Part shown: in pieces, positions 54,701-63,203 of the stretch | How positions within the stretch are numbered: the first letter of the stretch is position 1 | Layout: the number at the start of each line of letters is the position of its first letter | Source of the DNA: Bradyrhizobium nitroreducens | Lineage (GTDB): Bacteria; Pseudomonadota; Alphaproteobacteria; Rhizobiales; Xanthobacteraceae | Assembly (NCBI RefSeq): GCF_002776695.1 | Contig: NZ_LFJC01000003.1 | Coordinates: 3,153,825 to 3,217,824 of the forward strand | Direction of reading: 5' to 3' | Length of the DNA: 64,000 bases | Translations under genes and position numbers: made by a program | Notes under the pieces: generated by a model | Databases searched by the model: none | What the model was told of the DNA's origin: nothing | What the model saw: only the letters and a program-made list of their open reading frames with translations

Positions 54701-55746
54701 TGCTGTTTGCGCGGGTCTTGCAGGCTGAGGGGCCGTTCCAGGTCGATGATGATTTCTTTGATCTCGGCGGGCATTCGCTCTTGGCGGTGGAGCTGATGCT
54801 GCACCTGCGCGAGACGACTGGTCATGAACCGGGCATCGGCGTCCTGTTCGAGCATTCCACCATAGGCAGGCTCGCCAAATATCTGGATCGGGGGGCAGCG
54901 AGCGAAGGCGCGGGACTGCAGCCGCTGGTCAAGCTGAACGCGGCTGAGCCGGGCAGGGCACCCGTCTTCATGCTCCATCCGGCCGGCGGCCTTTGCTGGT
55001 GCTACAATGGACTAGCCCGCGCGCTCGGTGCCGACAGGCCCGCCTGGGGTGTTCAGGCTCTGGCGCTGGATCCTGATGAGCAAGCGCCGGAAAGCCTTGA
55101 TGATATGGCGCGCGACTATGCGCGCCGCATCGCATTCATCGCAGACCGGCAGATAATTCACCTCGTCGGCTGGTCGATCGGCGGTATCCTGGCGCACGCG
55201 ATCGCGGTGCATTTGATCGAGAGGGGGCAGAAGGTCGGCATTGTTGCCATGCTGGACGCCTATCCCTGCGATTGCTGGCGCGATGAGCCAGATCCGGGGC
55301 CGGGTGCCGAATTGAAGGCACTGCTTGCGATCGGTGGGCACGATCCCGATGGACTGCCGGAACTGCCGCTGACGCGCGAGGCGGTCATGACTTTTCTTGC
55401 CGAAAGCGAAAGTCCGCTTGGTCGGCTGCCCGCGGCGGCGCTTGATGGCATGGTCCGGGTGGTGGCTCTCAACAATCGCCTGGTGCGCGGGCATCGCCAT
55501 AGCCGCTACGATGGTCCGGTGTTGCATTTTCGAGCGGCCAAGGATTCGACCAAGGATCAGGCCAGCGACGGGACAGGCCTCCGGCCGGAAAGCTGGATGC
55601 CCTACATCGGATCACTCGATATCCGGGATGTCCCTCTCGTTCACGCACACATGACGGGCCCTGAAGCCGTGCTCCATGTCGCGCCGACGTTGAAGGCGGC
55701 GCTTCTGGAGCACGAGACGGGAAGAGCAAAGGGAGATCAGCCGTGA
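51784..55746 (+). CDS. entF: Single-module NRPS, EntF-like (C-A-PCP-TE), predicted serine-activating
   Basis: A 1320-residue peptide synthetase with domains in EntF order. The condensation domain (about 15-440) has HHVVTDG at 144-150. The adenylation domain (about 470-960) has YTSGSTGEPKG near 605 and binding-pocket residues read from FDVSVWEFF, IHFVPSML, VFCSGEEL and LYGPTEAAVDVSYW, giving D-V-W-H-F-S-L-V-D, the EntF serine code. The carrier has Ser998 in GGHSLLAVEL. The thioesterase has Ser1131 in GWSIGG. Predicted role: joins DHB to serine and cyclotrimerises the ester, as for enterobactin. It overlaps the carrier gene and entA by four bases each. Its carrier needs a phosphopantetheinyl transferase, not seen here. 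Confidence 0.94.
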   Translation: MTAQSVRAAPDRPVRELPLTQAQSGIWFAQSIDPANPVFNTGHYVEIDGKLDVAVFEAAVRQLAMEADSLSVRITGKDAQIVEERNRPLLEVEDLALRGDPKGGALRVMQADMNGPLDLANAPLARQVLFRLGAERYIWYQRMHHVVTDGFATGLVTQRIAEIYNATVAGGPKGAELAALDVAVDEERAYRGSERSGRDAGYWHEALRDMPEVAGLKAGLARSASSYDHFERMLAPDICDSLLCLARTTQLSWADLLTALAGAYVARHARRNEITIGVPFMGRFGSPAARVPTMLMNILPLRLEVDEEEALVHWLAKAAGRMARDRRHGRHRGEQMRRDLGLLGGQRRLYGPLVNILPFDALPRLAGLETRLTTLGTGPVDDVTFTFRGDPAARCLSLEVDTNPLLYEAGETESHARRLANFVGAAVEAALAGGALREVATVTDEEHCWLLEHLNDTAHPVTDRTLSQLLEDSFVSFADRPALRFGGRSLTYAELDWRTAALAEALVARGAGRDAIVAVTLPRSLDLIVALIAILRAGAAYMPLDLGHPRERLDRILASSRPILVLGAEDGEPLGTIEMFSPPAWPTKPQGRALGQTAGESAAYVIYTSGSTGEPKGVIVEHTAIVNRLEWMRQHYDFSCHDVILQKTPMTFDVSVWEFFLAFLSGGVLVIAPPDAHKDPRAIAQIIRDERITTIHFVPSMLSAFLAEPGSRGIAMKRVFCSGEELTADLRDRFHERMAAELHNLYGPTEAAVDVSYWPAAAGDSSRPVPIGYPVWNTRLYVLDDHLRPVPVGVEGHLYLAGVQLARGYLGQKELTAKRFVADPFHAGERMYCTGDLARVRADGAILYLGRSDHQIKLRGLRIELGEIEAAILSHPVVTQAVVDLRTDLAGEKRIVAYATLEGGEARNGAENDILAHARRFLPDYMMPSAVIVLHALPVSTNGKLDRKQLPAPVFAGGRGHAPATENEKLVAMLFARVLQAEGPFQVDDDFFDLGGHSLLAVELMLHLRETTGHEPGIGVLFEHSTIGRLAKYLDRGAASEGAGLQPLVKLNAAEPGRAPVFMLHPAGGLCWCYNGLARALGADRPAWGVQALALDPDEQAPESLDDMARDYARRIAFIADRQIIHLVGWSIGGILAHAIAVHLIERGQKVGIVAMLDAYPCDCWRDEPDPGPGAELKALLAIGGHDPDGLPELPLTREAVMTFLAESESPLGRLPAAALDGMVRVVALNNRLVRGHRHSRYDGPVLHFRAAKDSTKDQASDGTGLRPESWMPYIGSLDIRDVPLVHAHMTGPEAVLHVAPTLKAALLEHETGRAKGDQP

Positions 55747-56504
55747 GCGAGTTCGACGGCAAGACGGTGTTTTTGACGGGCGCGGCCGGTGGAATCGGGC
55801 TTGCGGTGGTCAAGGCGTTGTTGCGGGAGGGCGCGACAGTCCTTGCCACCGATCATTCGACGTGCGCGCCGGTCGAGCTTGCCTGCGACAATCTCTTCGC
55901 TCGTTCGCTCGACGTGACCAATGGTGCCGACGTGGAACGCGTTGTCGGCGAGATGGATACGAAATGCGGCGGCATCGACTTCGGCGTCAATGTCGCTGGC
56001 GTGCTTTCCACGACTGCGGTCGTGGAAACGAGCGATGCAGAATGGGAACGAGTCTTTGCTGTCAACGTGGCCGGGGTGTTCCATGTTTCTCGGGCGCTTG
56101 CCCGCCATATGGTGCCCCGGCGCAAGGGCAGTATCGTCACGGTAAGCTCCAATGCCGCAGGCATTCCGCGCAAGAACATGGCAGCCTACGCCGCTTCGAA
56201 AGCGGCTGCGACCATGTTCACGCGCTGCCTCGGCCTGGAACTGGCCGAGTATGGCATTCGCTGCAATATCGTGGCTCCCGGCTCGACGCTGACGCCGATG
56301 CAGACGGGCATGTGGAGCGACGAGCGCGGCGGTGAGCGGGTGATTGAAGGCTCCCTCGAGAATTTCAAGACCGGCATTCCGCTTCGCAAGCTTGCGACCC
56401 CGGAGGATATCGCCAATTCGATCCTGTTCCTGCTATCGGAGAAGGCAGGGCACATCACGATGGCCGACATCTATGTCGACGGAGGCGCAACGCTGCATGC
56501 ATGA
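55743..56504 (+). CDS. entA: 2,3-dihydro-2,3-dihydroxybenzoate dehydrogenase
   Basis: A 253-residue SDR with TGAAGGIGLAVV near the N-terminus, catalytic YAASK (Tyr149, Lys153) and a C-terminal DIYVDGGATLHA. Phrases such as VNVAGVLSTTAVVE and RNMAAYAASKAA-like (KNMAAYAASKAA) match the EntA/DhbA group. It oxidises the isochorismatase product to 2,3-dihydroxybenzoate with NAD. It starts at GTG 55743, overlapping the NRPS stop, and its last eight bases overlap the esterase gene. Confidence 0.92.
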   Translation: MSEFDGKTVFLTGAAGGIGLAVVKALLREGATVLATDHSTCAPVELACDNLFARSLDVTNGADVERVVGEMDTKCGGIDFGVNVAGVLSTTAVVETSDAEWERVFAVNVAGVFHVSRALARHMVPRRKGSIVTVSSNAAGIPRKNMAAYAASKAAATMFTRCLGLELAEYGIRCNIVAPGSTLTPMQTGMWSDERGGERVIEGSLENFKTGIPLRKLATPEDIANSILFLLSEKAGHITMADIYVDGGATLHA

Positions 56505-57420
56505 GAAAGCCGTGAGAGGGACCCCGCGGAGCGTGCCAACCAGCAATGACCTGGCGGGCATCTCGGTCCCTGAATCGTTCGTCATGCCGGGTTGCTCAAG
56601 ATTCACGTTGCGCTCGTCAGAAACAGGGCTCCCTTACGAGATCTTCGTCTACGTCCCGGAAATAGAGCCGCCCGTCGGCGGCTTTCCGATTATCTATGTG
56701 CTGGACGGCAATTCGGATTTCATCATCGTCGCTGAGACCGTGCGACGCGTCTCTCGGCGTCCAAAGGCGACCGGCATCGTTCCGGCGATTGTCGTCGGCA
56801 TCGGCTATCCCAATACGAATGGATACAACACCAACCGCCGCCATCTGGACTTCACGCGCGGGCCCGCGGATGCGAGCGTATTTCCGGACAAGACCATAGA
56901 TGCGTGCGGCGGCCAGGCCGCCTATATCCGTTTCTTTGGAAATCAGTTGTTGCCGCATGTCCAGTCGCGGCTCAACGTCGATCCGGACCGTCGCATTCTC
57001 CTGGGACACTCTCTTGCCGGTTATTTCGTGCTGGATCTGCTGTCGCAACGGCCGGACATGTTCAACGGGTATATCAGTTTCAGCCCCTCGGTCTGGTGGG
57101 ACAGAACGGGCCTGTCGCGGGCGTTGGCGTCAGCGAACGCCATCACGCGGCCGATCCGCCTCTTTACGGCGGTCGGCCGCTGGGAGCAGGAACTCGCGCC
57201 ATGGCAGGCGATGGAAAGCTTCGGCGACCAGTATCATAATATCCGCAAAGCTCGCCGCATGATCGACAATGCGCGCGAGATTTCGGGTGAAGTCCGTGCG
57301 GCGTTCGGCGCGCAGGCGGATGTGCGGTTTGAACTCGGCGAGAACGACGATCATGCGACCATCGTGACAGCAATGCTTTGTCATGCTCTCCGGTTTGCCG
57401 GGACCGCTTTTGCTCTTTGA
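56497..57420 (+). CDS. Siderophore esterase, IroE/BesA-like alpha/beta hydrolase
   Basis: A 307-residue esterase-D-type alpha/beta hydrolase. The nucleophile elbow is LLGHSLAG (Ser172), the oxyanion strand is FPIIYVLDGNSDF, and a C-terminal DDHATIV holds the likely His. The family hydrolyses the tri-ester ring of enterobactin-like siderophores to release iron or modify the apo form. No signal peptide is evident, pointing to a cytoplasmic Fes/BesA-like role. It is last in the biosynthesis operon and overlaps entA by eight bases. It is a distant paralogue of the esterase at 61217. Confidence 0.85.
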   Translation: MHEKAVRGTPRSVPTSNDLAGISVPESFVMPGCSRFTLRSSETGLPYEIFVYVPEIEPPVGGFPIIYVLDGNSDFIIVAETVRRVSRRPKATGIVPAIVVGIGYPNTNGYNTNRRHLDFTRGPADASVFPDKTIDACGGQAAYIRFFGNQLLPHVQSRLNVDPDRRILLGHSLAGYFVLDLLSQRPDMFNGYISFSPSVWWDRTGLSRALASANAITRPIRLFTAVGRWEQELAPWQAMESFGDQYHNIRKARRMIDNAREISGEVRAAFGAQADVRFELGENDDHATIVTAMLCHALRFAGTAFAL

Positions 57421-57818
57421 AAGCGGAAATTTGCAAGGTCCGCAGCGATGCGCTTGAACGGCGCGGTCACCGCAACTGGCGCCCTCGGGGATATGCTGTC
57501 CGCACGGCGACAACGGAACGACATGTTCGCCGGTCCGCCGCACGCCGTTTTTGCCGCAGTAGACGCGGAATCGTCTCGGAATCGTCGCCCCACCCCGGTC
57601 AAGGATGCGGCGCCATGTGTCCATGGGGCACGATTGTTTCTGGACGTTGTGCTGCGCAATCATCATGAGCGAGTTTAGAAGTCATTTAATCTGAGTGCTG
57701 GATCGTAGCCCCCTGCCGAGCAGTGAGTCTAAGTTGTACCTGTGCCTCATCCTTGAGGATCGCCATCGCAGGCCTGAGATGCGGTGGTTTCGAGAACGGG
57801 AGAATTGCGACGGGACCG
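57421..57818. other. Intergenic stretch before the AraC gene
   Basis: About 400 bp with no supported gene. Frames through it, including an upstream extension of the AraC frame to 57723, lack family-like residues. An AT-rich patch with TTTAGAA at 57674-57680 lies here and is a weak partial match to the iron-control (ICE) type motifs of rhizobia; I would not call it one. It presumably carries the araC promoter and the end of the biosynthesis transcript. Confidence 0.4.
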
Positions 57819-58682
57819 ATGGCCACCGAAAGAGTGGATCTGAACGAGCGGCTGATAATGATGTCGGGCGGGTTCGTCCTGTCGGCTGGAATCAACCGCT
57901 TCGATCAGCCCAAGCGGGTCAATACGGCGCTGCCTGCGGGTATCAAGACCGTGGTGCTCTTGAGCGGCCGTTTGCAGATCAGCGTTGGCGGCGACCGCGG
58001 GCGCGAAGTGTGCGGGCCGACCGTATTGCTGATCCGCAGCTCTGCGGATGCCGAACGAGACCAGGTCTTCGCGGCCAACGCGCCGATCCGCTACCTGATC
58101 GTGCAGATGAACGAGAGCGTGCTCGGCACCGAGATGACGGATGCGCTCGACCGGTCGTTCGCCGCGATCGGAGGCGCAAGCCATCGCGGTGCGCAGCTCG
58201 CTTCCTGTCCTGCCAACCGCGCGCTGCAGGTGCTGGTGTCGCAGATCACGAACTGTCCGATCCGTGGGCCCGAGCGCGAACTCTATCTTTGCGGCAAGGC
58301 GATGCAGCTCGTGGCGCTCGCGCTCTCCTCCTGCACCACCCAGGCGGGCGATGCAGACAGCCGGTTCGCGGCGCGCGACGTCGAGCGCATCCGCAAGGCG
58401 CGCGATCTGCTGGTGGCTTCCATGCGCGAGCCGCCAAGCCTTGACGCGCTGGCGCGGCAGGTCGGCCTCAACGTGCGGAAGCTCTCGTCCGGCTTCCGCC
58501 AGGTCTATGGCGCGAGCGTGTTCGGCTTCCTCCAGGAATACCGGCTGGAGCAGGCCTACAAGCTGATCTCGACAGGTGAAATGAGCGTGTCGGGGGCGGC
58601 CTTCCACGTCGGTTATGGCGCCGCCCATTTCGCCACGATCTTCCGCAAGCGCTTCGGCGTCTCGCCGAGCAGCCTGCGCTGA
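57819..58682 (+). CDS. AraC-family regulator, PchR-like, of siderophore uptake
   Basis: A 287-residue regulator. The N-terminal ~170 residues form the effector domain (MSGGFVLSAGINRF, then KTVVLLSGRLQISVGG, PTVLLIRSSADAERDQVF), and the AraC double HTH occupies the last ~100 (LDALARQVGLNVRKLSSGFR; AAFHVGYGAAHFATIFRKRF). PchR/AlcR-type proteins sense the cognate siderophore and activate the receptor gene. ATG 57819 gives the natural N-terminus; 57723 is an upstream alternative. A degraded copy of its 3' end lies at 46781. A conserved 57-bp element follows its stop and precedes the receptor. Confidence 0.88.
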   Translation: MATERVDLNERLIMMSGGFVLSAGINRFDQPKRVNTALPAGIKTVVLLSGRLQISVGGDRGREVCGPTVLLIRSSADAERDQVFAANAPIRYLIVQMNESVLGTEMTDALDRSFAAIGGASHRGAQLASCPANRALQVLVSQITNCPIRGPERELYLCGKAMQLVALALSSCTTQAGDADSRFAARDVERIRKARDLLVASMREPPSLDALARQVGLNVRKLSSGFRQVYGASVFGFLQEYRLEQAYKLISTGEMSVSGAAFHVGYGAAHFATIFRKRFGVSPSSLR

Positions 58683-58713
58683 TGGCGGGACCACATCCTG
58701 TCCCAGTTTTTAA

Positions 58714-58770
58714 GTCTCCTAACCTTGAGCGAAAGCGAGAGTCCCGCGAACGAAAGTCCGCCCCTAGGTC
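58714..58770. promoter_or_regulatory. Conserved 57-bp element, candidate AraC operator of the receptor gene
   Basis: The intact counterpart of 46961-47017, identical at 51 of 57 positions. It contains CGAAAGCGAGAGTCC and then GCGAACGAAAGTCC, a loose direct repeat as AraC-type activators usually bind. It lies 78 bp upstream of the chosen receptor start. Confidence 0.55.
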
Positions 58771-58847
58771 CAGTTGTTCCATCGTGCAACACCGGATGCA
58801 GCGCAGCGCGGGGTGCCGCGGCGAATTCTTGGACTGGTTCTTGGACG

Positions 58848-61223
58848 ATGGGGATGATGACAGTTTCTCGCGGAAAGTGGATGCTTTGTGCCCCGGCACT
58901 GGTTGTCGCGGGCCAGTTGCCTGGTGCCATCCATGTTGCTCATGCGCAATCGACGCATGGGGCAAGCCTTCCGCCGGTCGTGGTCGAGAGCCCTGCGCCG
59001 CGAGCTCCGCGCCGTCCGGTGCGCGCCACGTCCTCAGCGCCGCGCGCAGTTGCCATGAGCCAGCCGAGGCCGGCCGCGGCATCGGTTGCACCGAAGGAAA
59101 CGGCTCGCGGGCCGGTACGGGGTATCGTCGCCCATCGCACCGGCACCGGCTCGAAGACCGACAGCTCGATCATGGAGACGCCGCAGTCGATCACGGTCGT
59201 GACCCGAGAGCAGATGACCACCCAGGGCGCCCGCTCGGTCGCCGAAGCCCTGCGCTACGAGCCCGGCGTCGTCGCGGAGACCCGCGTCGGTGACCGCTTC
59301 GACAACGTCTTCATCCGCGGTTTCGGCGGCTTCGGCGCCAACGCCAACTATCTGCACTTCTGGGATGGCCTGCGCCTTCCGCGCGGCGTGTCCTATGCGA
59401 TGCCCTCGGTCGATCCGTATCTCCTGGAACGCGTCGAGATCCTGCGCGGGCCGGCCTCCGTGCTCTATGGACAGAACAATCTCGGCGGCATGGTCAATCT
59501 GATCAGCAAGATTCCGTCGGCGACGCCGCAGGGCGAGGTGTTCACCCGCTTCGGCGATCACAACCGCATCGAGGGCGGCTTCGACGTCAGCGGTCCCATC
59601 ACCCAGGACGGGCAGTTGCTCTATCGGCTGATCGGGCTCGGCCGCAAGGCCGATACCGACGTCAATTACACCACCACCGAGCGCGAGTTCATCGCGCCGA
59701 TGATCACGTGGCGGCCGACGGCCGATACCACCTTCACCGTGCGCGCGGTGCACGACCGCGATCCCTCGACCTACCAGCCGAACTGGCTGCCGGCGCTCGG
59801 CACGCTCCAGATCAACGCGAACGGGCAGATCCCGCGCAACTTCTTCGCCGGCCATCCGGACTACAACGGCTACAGCCGCACGCAGGACTCCATTGCCTAC
59901 GAGTTCGAGCATCATTTCGACGAGACGTGGACGGTCCGCCAGAATTTCCGCTACATGAACCTGTCGAGCGACTTCAAGGCGCTTTCGGTGACCGGCTTCG
60001 GCGCGGGCTCGACTTGCGGGGCGGGCACCACGGCCAATGTGTGCATCGGCCGCTCGAGCACGCACTACATCGAGAATCTTCAGGCCGCGGCCATCGACAA
60101 CCAGGCCGAGGCGAAGTTCGCCACCGGCTGGCTCCAGCACACCGTGCTGGCCGGCGTCGATTTCCAGAAGAGTTCGTCGGATGCCACCTTCGGCAACGGC
60201 ACCACCACCTACGTCAACTATCTCAACCCGAACTACGGCACGATCGCCGCGCCGACTTTGACGACGCAGACGCTCCAGGAGCGCGAGCAGACGGGCGTCT
60301 ATCTCCAGGATCAGATCAGGCTCGGCAAGCTCGCCGCCGTGATCGGCCTCCGCAACGATTGGGCCAATGCGACCTCGGACACGCGCGCGATCGCGACCGG
60401 CGTCTACACCAACCGCAGCCATCCCTCGGATTCGGCGACGACCTGGCGCACCGGCCTGACCTATCTGTTCGACAACGGCTTCGCGCCTTACGTCAGCTAT
60501 GCGACCTCGTTCGAGCCGACCATCGGCACGGACTACACCGGCACGGCCTTCGTGCCGACGACCGGCCAGCAATATGAGGCCGGTGTCAAATATCAGCCCA
60601 ACGGCTTCAACGGCTTCTTCATGCTGTCGCTCTACGACATCACGCAGAACAACGTGCTGACCCTGGATACAGCGCATCTCTACGCCGCCTATCCGGCTTG
60701 CACCCAGTCCGGGGTCAACTGCCAGATCCAGCAGGGCCAGGTGCGCTCCAAGGGCATCGAGTTCAGCGCCAAGCTGACGCCGATCCCCGGCCTCGACATC
60801 ATCGCCGCCGCTGCCCACAACGACATCGAGATCACCAGGAGCACGCAGGTGGTCAGCGGCATCTCGGTCCAGGGCAAGGCGCCGGTCGGCGCGCCCGCCA
60901 ACACGGCTTCGCTGTGGGCCGACTACACCATCCAGAGCGGCAAGATGGCGGGCTTCGGCTTCGGCGGCGGCGTCCGCTATGTCGGCGAATCCTTCGGCGA
61001 CAACATCAACTCCATGGCGATGATCGTGCCGGCCTATATCCTCGCCGACGCCATGCTGCACTACGACCTCAACGGCCTGTCGCCGCAGTTGAAGGGCTGG
61101 AAGCTGGCGTTGAACGTCACCAACCTGTTCGACAAGACCTATGTGTCGGCCTGCGCCTCCGCGACCCAATGCTTCTACGGCAATGGCCGCTCGACCATGG
61201 GGACGATCCGATACCAGTGGTAG
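58848..61223 (+). CDS. TonB-dependent siderophore receptor
   Basis: A 791-residue outer-membrane receptor. A signal peptide (LCAPALVVAGQLPGAIHVAHAQ) is followed by a TonB-box-like PPVVVESP and an Ala/Pro-rich linker. The plug domain is clear (TPQSITVVTREQMTTQGA, LERVEILRGPASVLYGQNN, GGMVNLISK), and a 22-strand barrel ends in GTIRYQW. Layout and phrases place it in the ferrichrome/catecholate siderophore receptor group (FhuE/FepA-like). I start it at ATG 58848; ATGs at 58854 and 58857 are equally possible. The frame is open back to 58725, but that covers the conserved 57-bp element. It is likely activated by the upstream AraC protein. Confidence 0.92.
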   Translation: MGMMTVSRGKWMLCAPALVVAGQLPGAIHVAHAQSTHGASLPPVVVESPAPRAPRRPVRATSSAPRAVAMSQPRPAAASVAPKETARGPVRGIVAHRTGTGSKTDSSIMETPQSITVVTREQMTTQGARSVAEALRYEPGVVAETRVGDRFDNVFIRGFGGFGANANYLHFWDGLRLPRGVSYAMPSVDPYLLERVEILRGPASVLYGQNNLGGMVNLISKIPSATPQGEVFTRFGDHNRIEGGFDVSGPITQDGQLLYRLIGLGRKADTDVNYTTTEREFIAPMITWRPTADTTFTVRAVHDRDPSTYQPNWLPALGTLQINANGQIPRNFFAGHPDYNGYSRTQDSIAYEFEHHFDETWTVRQNFRYMNLSSDFKALSVTGFGAGSTCGAGTTANVCIGRSSTHYIENLQAAAIDNQAEAKFATGWLQHTVLAGVDFQKSSSDATFGNGTTTYVNYLNPNYGTIAAPTLTTQTLQEREQTGVYLQDQIRLGKLAAVIGLRNDWANATSDTRAIATGVYTNRSHPSDSATTWRTGLTYLFDNGFAPYVSYATSFEPTIGTDYTGTAFVPTTGQQYEAGVKYQPNGFNGFFMLSLYDITQNNVLTLDTAHLYAAYPACTQSGVNCQIQQGQVRSKGIEFSAKLTPIPGLDIIAAAAHNDIEITRSTQVVSGISVQGKAPVGAPANTASLWADYTIQSGKMAGFGFGGGVRYVGESFGDNINSMAMIVPAYILADAMLHYDLNGLSPQLKGWKLALNVTNLFDKTYVSACASATQCFYGNGRSTMGTIRYQW

Positions 61224-62086
61224 GGAACAACGACCAGCGCACGGCCGACGGCATGCTGCCCGGTGCTTCGGTGCACGACATGCGCTCGGCCGCGGGGCAT
61301 GACTATCGGATCTTCGTCTGGCGGCCGGAGCCGCGCCCGCGCGGGCCGCTGCCGGTGCTCTATCTTCTGGACGGCAATGGCATGTTTCCGATTGCGACGG
61401 CGGCGCTGGCGCTCCAGTCGCGCCGCGCAGAGCGCACCGGCGTGACGCCGTCCGTCATCGTCGGCATCGGTTATCCGACCGTGCACTGGATCGATGCGAA
61501 GCGGCGCACCTACGACTACACGCCGCCGGTCGCAACCGATCGTCTGGCACGGCGGCCGGGCAACCGTGCATGGGACGAGACCGGGGGCGCGGACGCGTTC
61601 CTAGATTTCATCCAGCGCGAGCTGGCTCCGGCCATATCAGGCGAGTTCGCCATCGATCCCGACCGGACTGCGCTGTTCGGCCACTCCTTTGGCGGGTTGC
61701 TTGGGCTTTACGCGCTCTTGACCCGGCCGGCGCTGGTCCGTAGCTACGTCGCCGCCAGTCCGTCGATCTGGTTCGCGCCCGATGCGCTCACGGAGCGGCT
61801 GAAGACCTTTGCGGCACCTGGCCTGGCGCGTCGTCGTGTGCTCGTCACCGTCGGCAGCCTGGAGCAGGGCGGGATGTCGTCGGTTGACGCCGATGCCGAC
61901 GATTATGGATCATGGCTAAGGCGCAACCGGATGGTCGATAATGCCCGCGAATTTGCCGCCGCCCTCACGCGAACCGCGGACGCATCGCTCGACGTCTCGT
62001 TCCGGATGTTTGGGGAGGAAAACCATGCCTCTGTCGTTCCATCCGCCATCAGCCTTGCGCTTCGATTCGCGCTGCCGCCGAAGTGA
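61217..62086 (+). CDS. Second siderophore esterase, IroE-like alpha/beta hydrolase
   Basis: A 289-residue alpha/beta hydrolase of the esterase-D/IroE group, with PVLYLLDGNGMF (oxyanion strand), LFGHSFGG (Ser157) and EENHASVVP (likely His). It starts at GTG 61217, overlapping the receptor stop, or ATG 61253. No signal peptide is seen. It shares fold, motif order and the phrase VDNAREF/IDNAREI with the esterase at 56497. A locus with two esterases, one with the biosynthetic genes and one with the receptor, suggests separate tasks such as ferric-siderophore release and trimming. Confidence 0.85.
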   Translation: MVGNNDQRTADGMLPGASVHDMRSAAGHDYRIFVWRPEPRPRGPLPVLYLLDGNGMFPIATAALALQSRRAERTGVTPSVIVGIGYPTVHWIDAKRRTYDYTPPVATDRLARRPGNRAWDETGGADAFLDFIQRELAPAISGEFAIDPDRTALFGHSFGGLLGLYALLTRPALVRSYVAASPSIWFAPDALTERLKTFAAPGLARRRVLVTVGSLEQGGMSSVDADADDYGSWLRRNRMVDNAREFAAALTRTADASLDVSFRMFGEENHASVVPSAISLALRFALPPK

Positions 62087-62090
62087 CATC

Positions 62091-63203
62091 ATGCGCCGTT
62101 TTGTGACCATCGCTCTTGCCGTACTCGCAACTGCGCACCTCGCATGCTCGCCGCAGCCGGCTGCGGCGGCGGTCGTCGTCACTGATATCACCGGACGGAC
62201 GGTCACGCTTCCGCGTCCGGCAGAGCGCGTGCTGCTCGCGGAGGGCCGTCAGATCATCGCACTCTCGCTGCTCGATCCGAAGCCGGTCGATTTCATGGCG
62301 GCGTGGCTCGGCGATTTCCGCCGCAACGACAGCGAGAGCTACGCGCAATACCGCCAGAAATTCCCGGAGATCGACCAGGTCCCGGTGCTCGGAATCGGCA
62401 GCGACGGCACGTTCCCGGTCGAGCGCGCCATCGAGATCAAGCCCGACGTCGCCGTGCTTGGCGTCGGCTTTGCGCCCGGCGGGCGCGCCAACGACGTGGC
62501 GCGGCAGCTCGAGGCTGCCGGCATTCCGGTCGTGTTCACCGATTTCTTCGTCGCCCCCTTCGAGCACACCGTCGCGAGCGTCCGCATTCTCGGCCGAGTG
62601 ATCGGGCGGGACGAGCGGGCCAATGAATTCGCCGCATTCTACGAACAGCACATGACGCGCATCGCGGAACATGTCGCGCGCACCGCCGGGCCTCGTCCGC
62701 GTGTGCTGCTGGAAACGCATGCAGGCGTCACTGACTGCTGCTACGCGCCGGGCGCGGGCAATATCGGTAGGTTCGTTGCGTTTGCCGGCGGCGACAGTAT
62801 CTCGGCCTCGGTCACGCCCGGGCCGACTGCGCAGCTCAGCCTCGAATATGTCATTTCGACCAATCCAGACGTCTATATCGGTACGGGCGGTGCGCACCTG
62901 AGAGCATCGGGCGGGCTCGTCATCGGCCCCGGCTTCGACGCCGCAACCATTCGCGACCGGCTTGCCGCGGTGGTGGCGCGGCCGGGCTTCGCCGGCCTCA
63001 ACGCCGTGCGCAACGGTCGCGTCTACGGCTTGTTCCACAACATCATCGCGACGCCGCTCAACGTCGTCGCGGCCGAAGCACTGGCGCGCTGGATCAACCC
63101 GCAAACTGCACCCGATCTTGATCCGGGCGCGACGATTGCGGAGCTCAATACCCGCTTCCTCGCCGTGCCGTTGCAAGGCGTGTACTGGATCGATCAGAAA
63201 TGA
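62091..63203 (+). CDS. Iron-siderophore ABC transporter substrate-binding protein
   Basis: A 370-residue periplasmic protein of the FepB/FhuD/BtuF type (type 3 binding fold, PF01497-like). The start ATG 62091 gives a signal peptide (RRFVTIALAVLATAHLACS) that could be processed by signal peptidase I, or as a lipoprotein at an imperfect lipobox. The mature protein has ITGRTVTLPRPAERVLLAEG at the start and WIDQK at the end. It overlaps nothing: it begins four bases after the esterase gene and its stop overlaps the permease start. Confidence 0.9.
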   Translation: MRRFVTIALAVLATAHLACSPQPAAAAVVVTDITGRTVTLPRPAERVLLAEGRQIIALSLLDPKPVDFMAAWLGDFRRNDSESYAQYRQKFPEIDQVPVLGIGSDGTFPVERAIEIKPDVAVLGVGFAPGGRANDVARQLEAAGIPVVFTDFFVAPFEHTVASVRILGRVIGRDERANEFAAFYEQHMTRIAEHVARTAGPRPRVLLETHAGVTDCCYAPGAGNIGRFVAFAGGDSISASVTPGPTAQLSLEYVISTNPDVYIGTGGAHLRASGGLVIGPGFDAATIRDRLAAVVARPGFAGLNAVRNGRVYGLFHNIIATPLNVVAAEALARWINPQTAPDLDPGATIAELNTRFLAVPLQGVYWIDQK

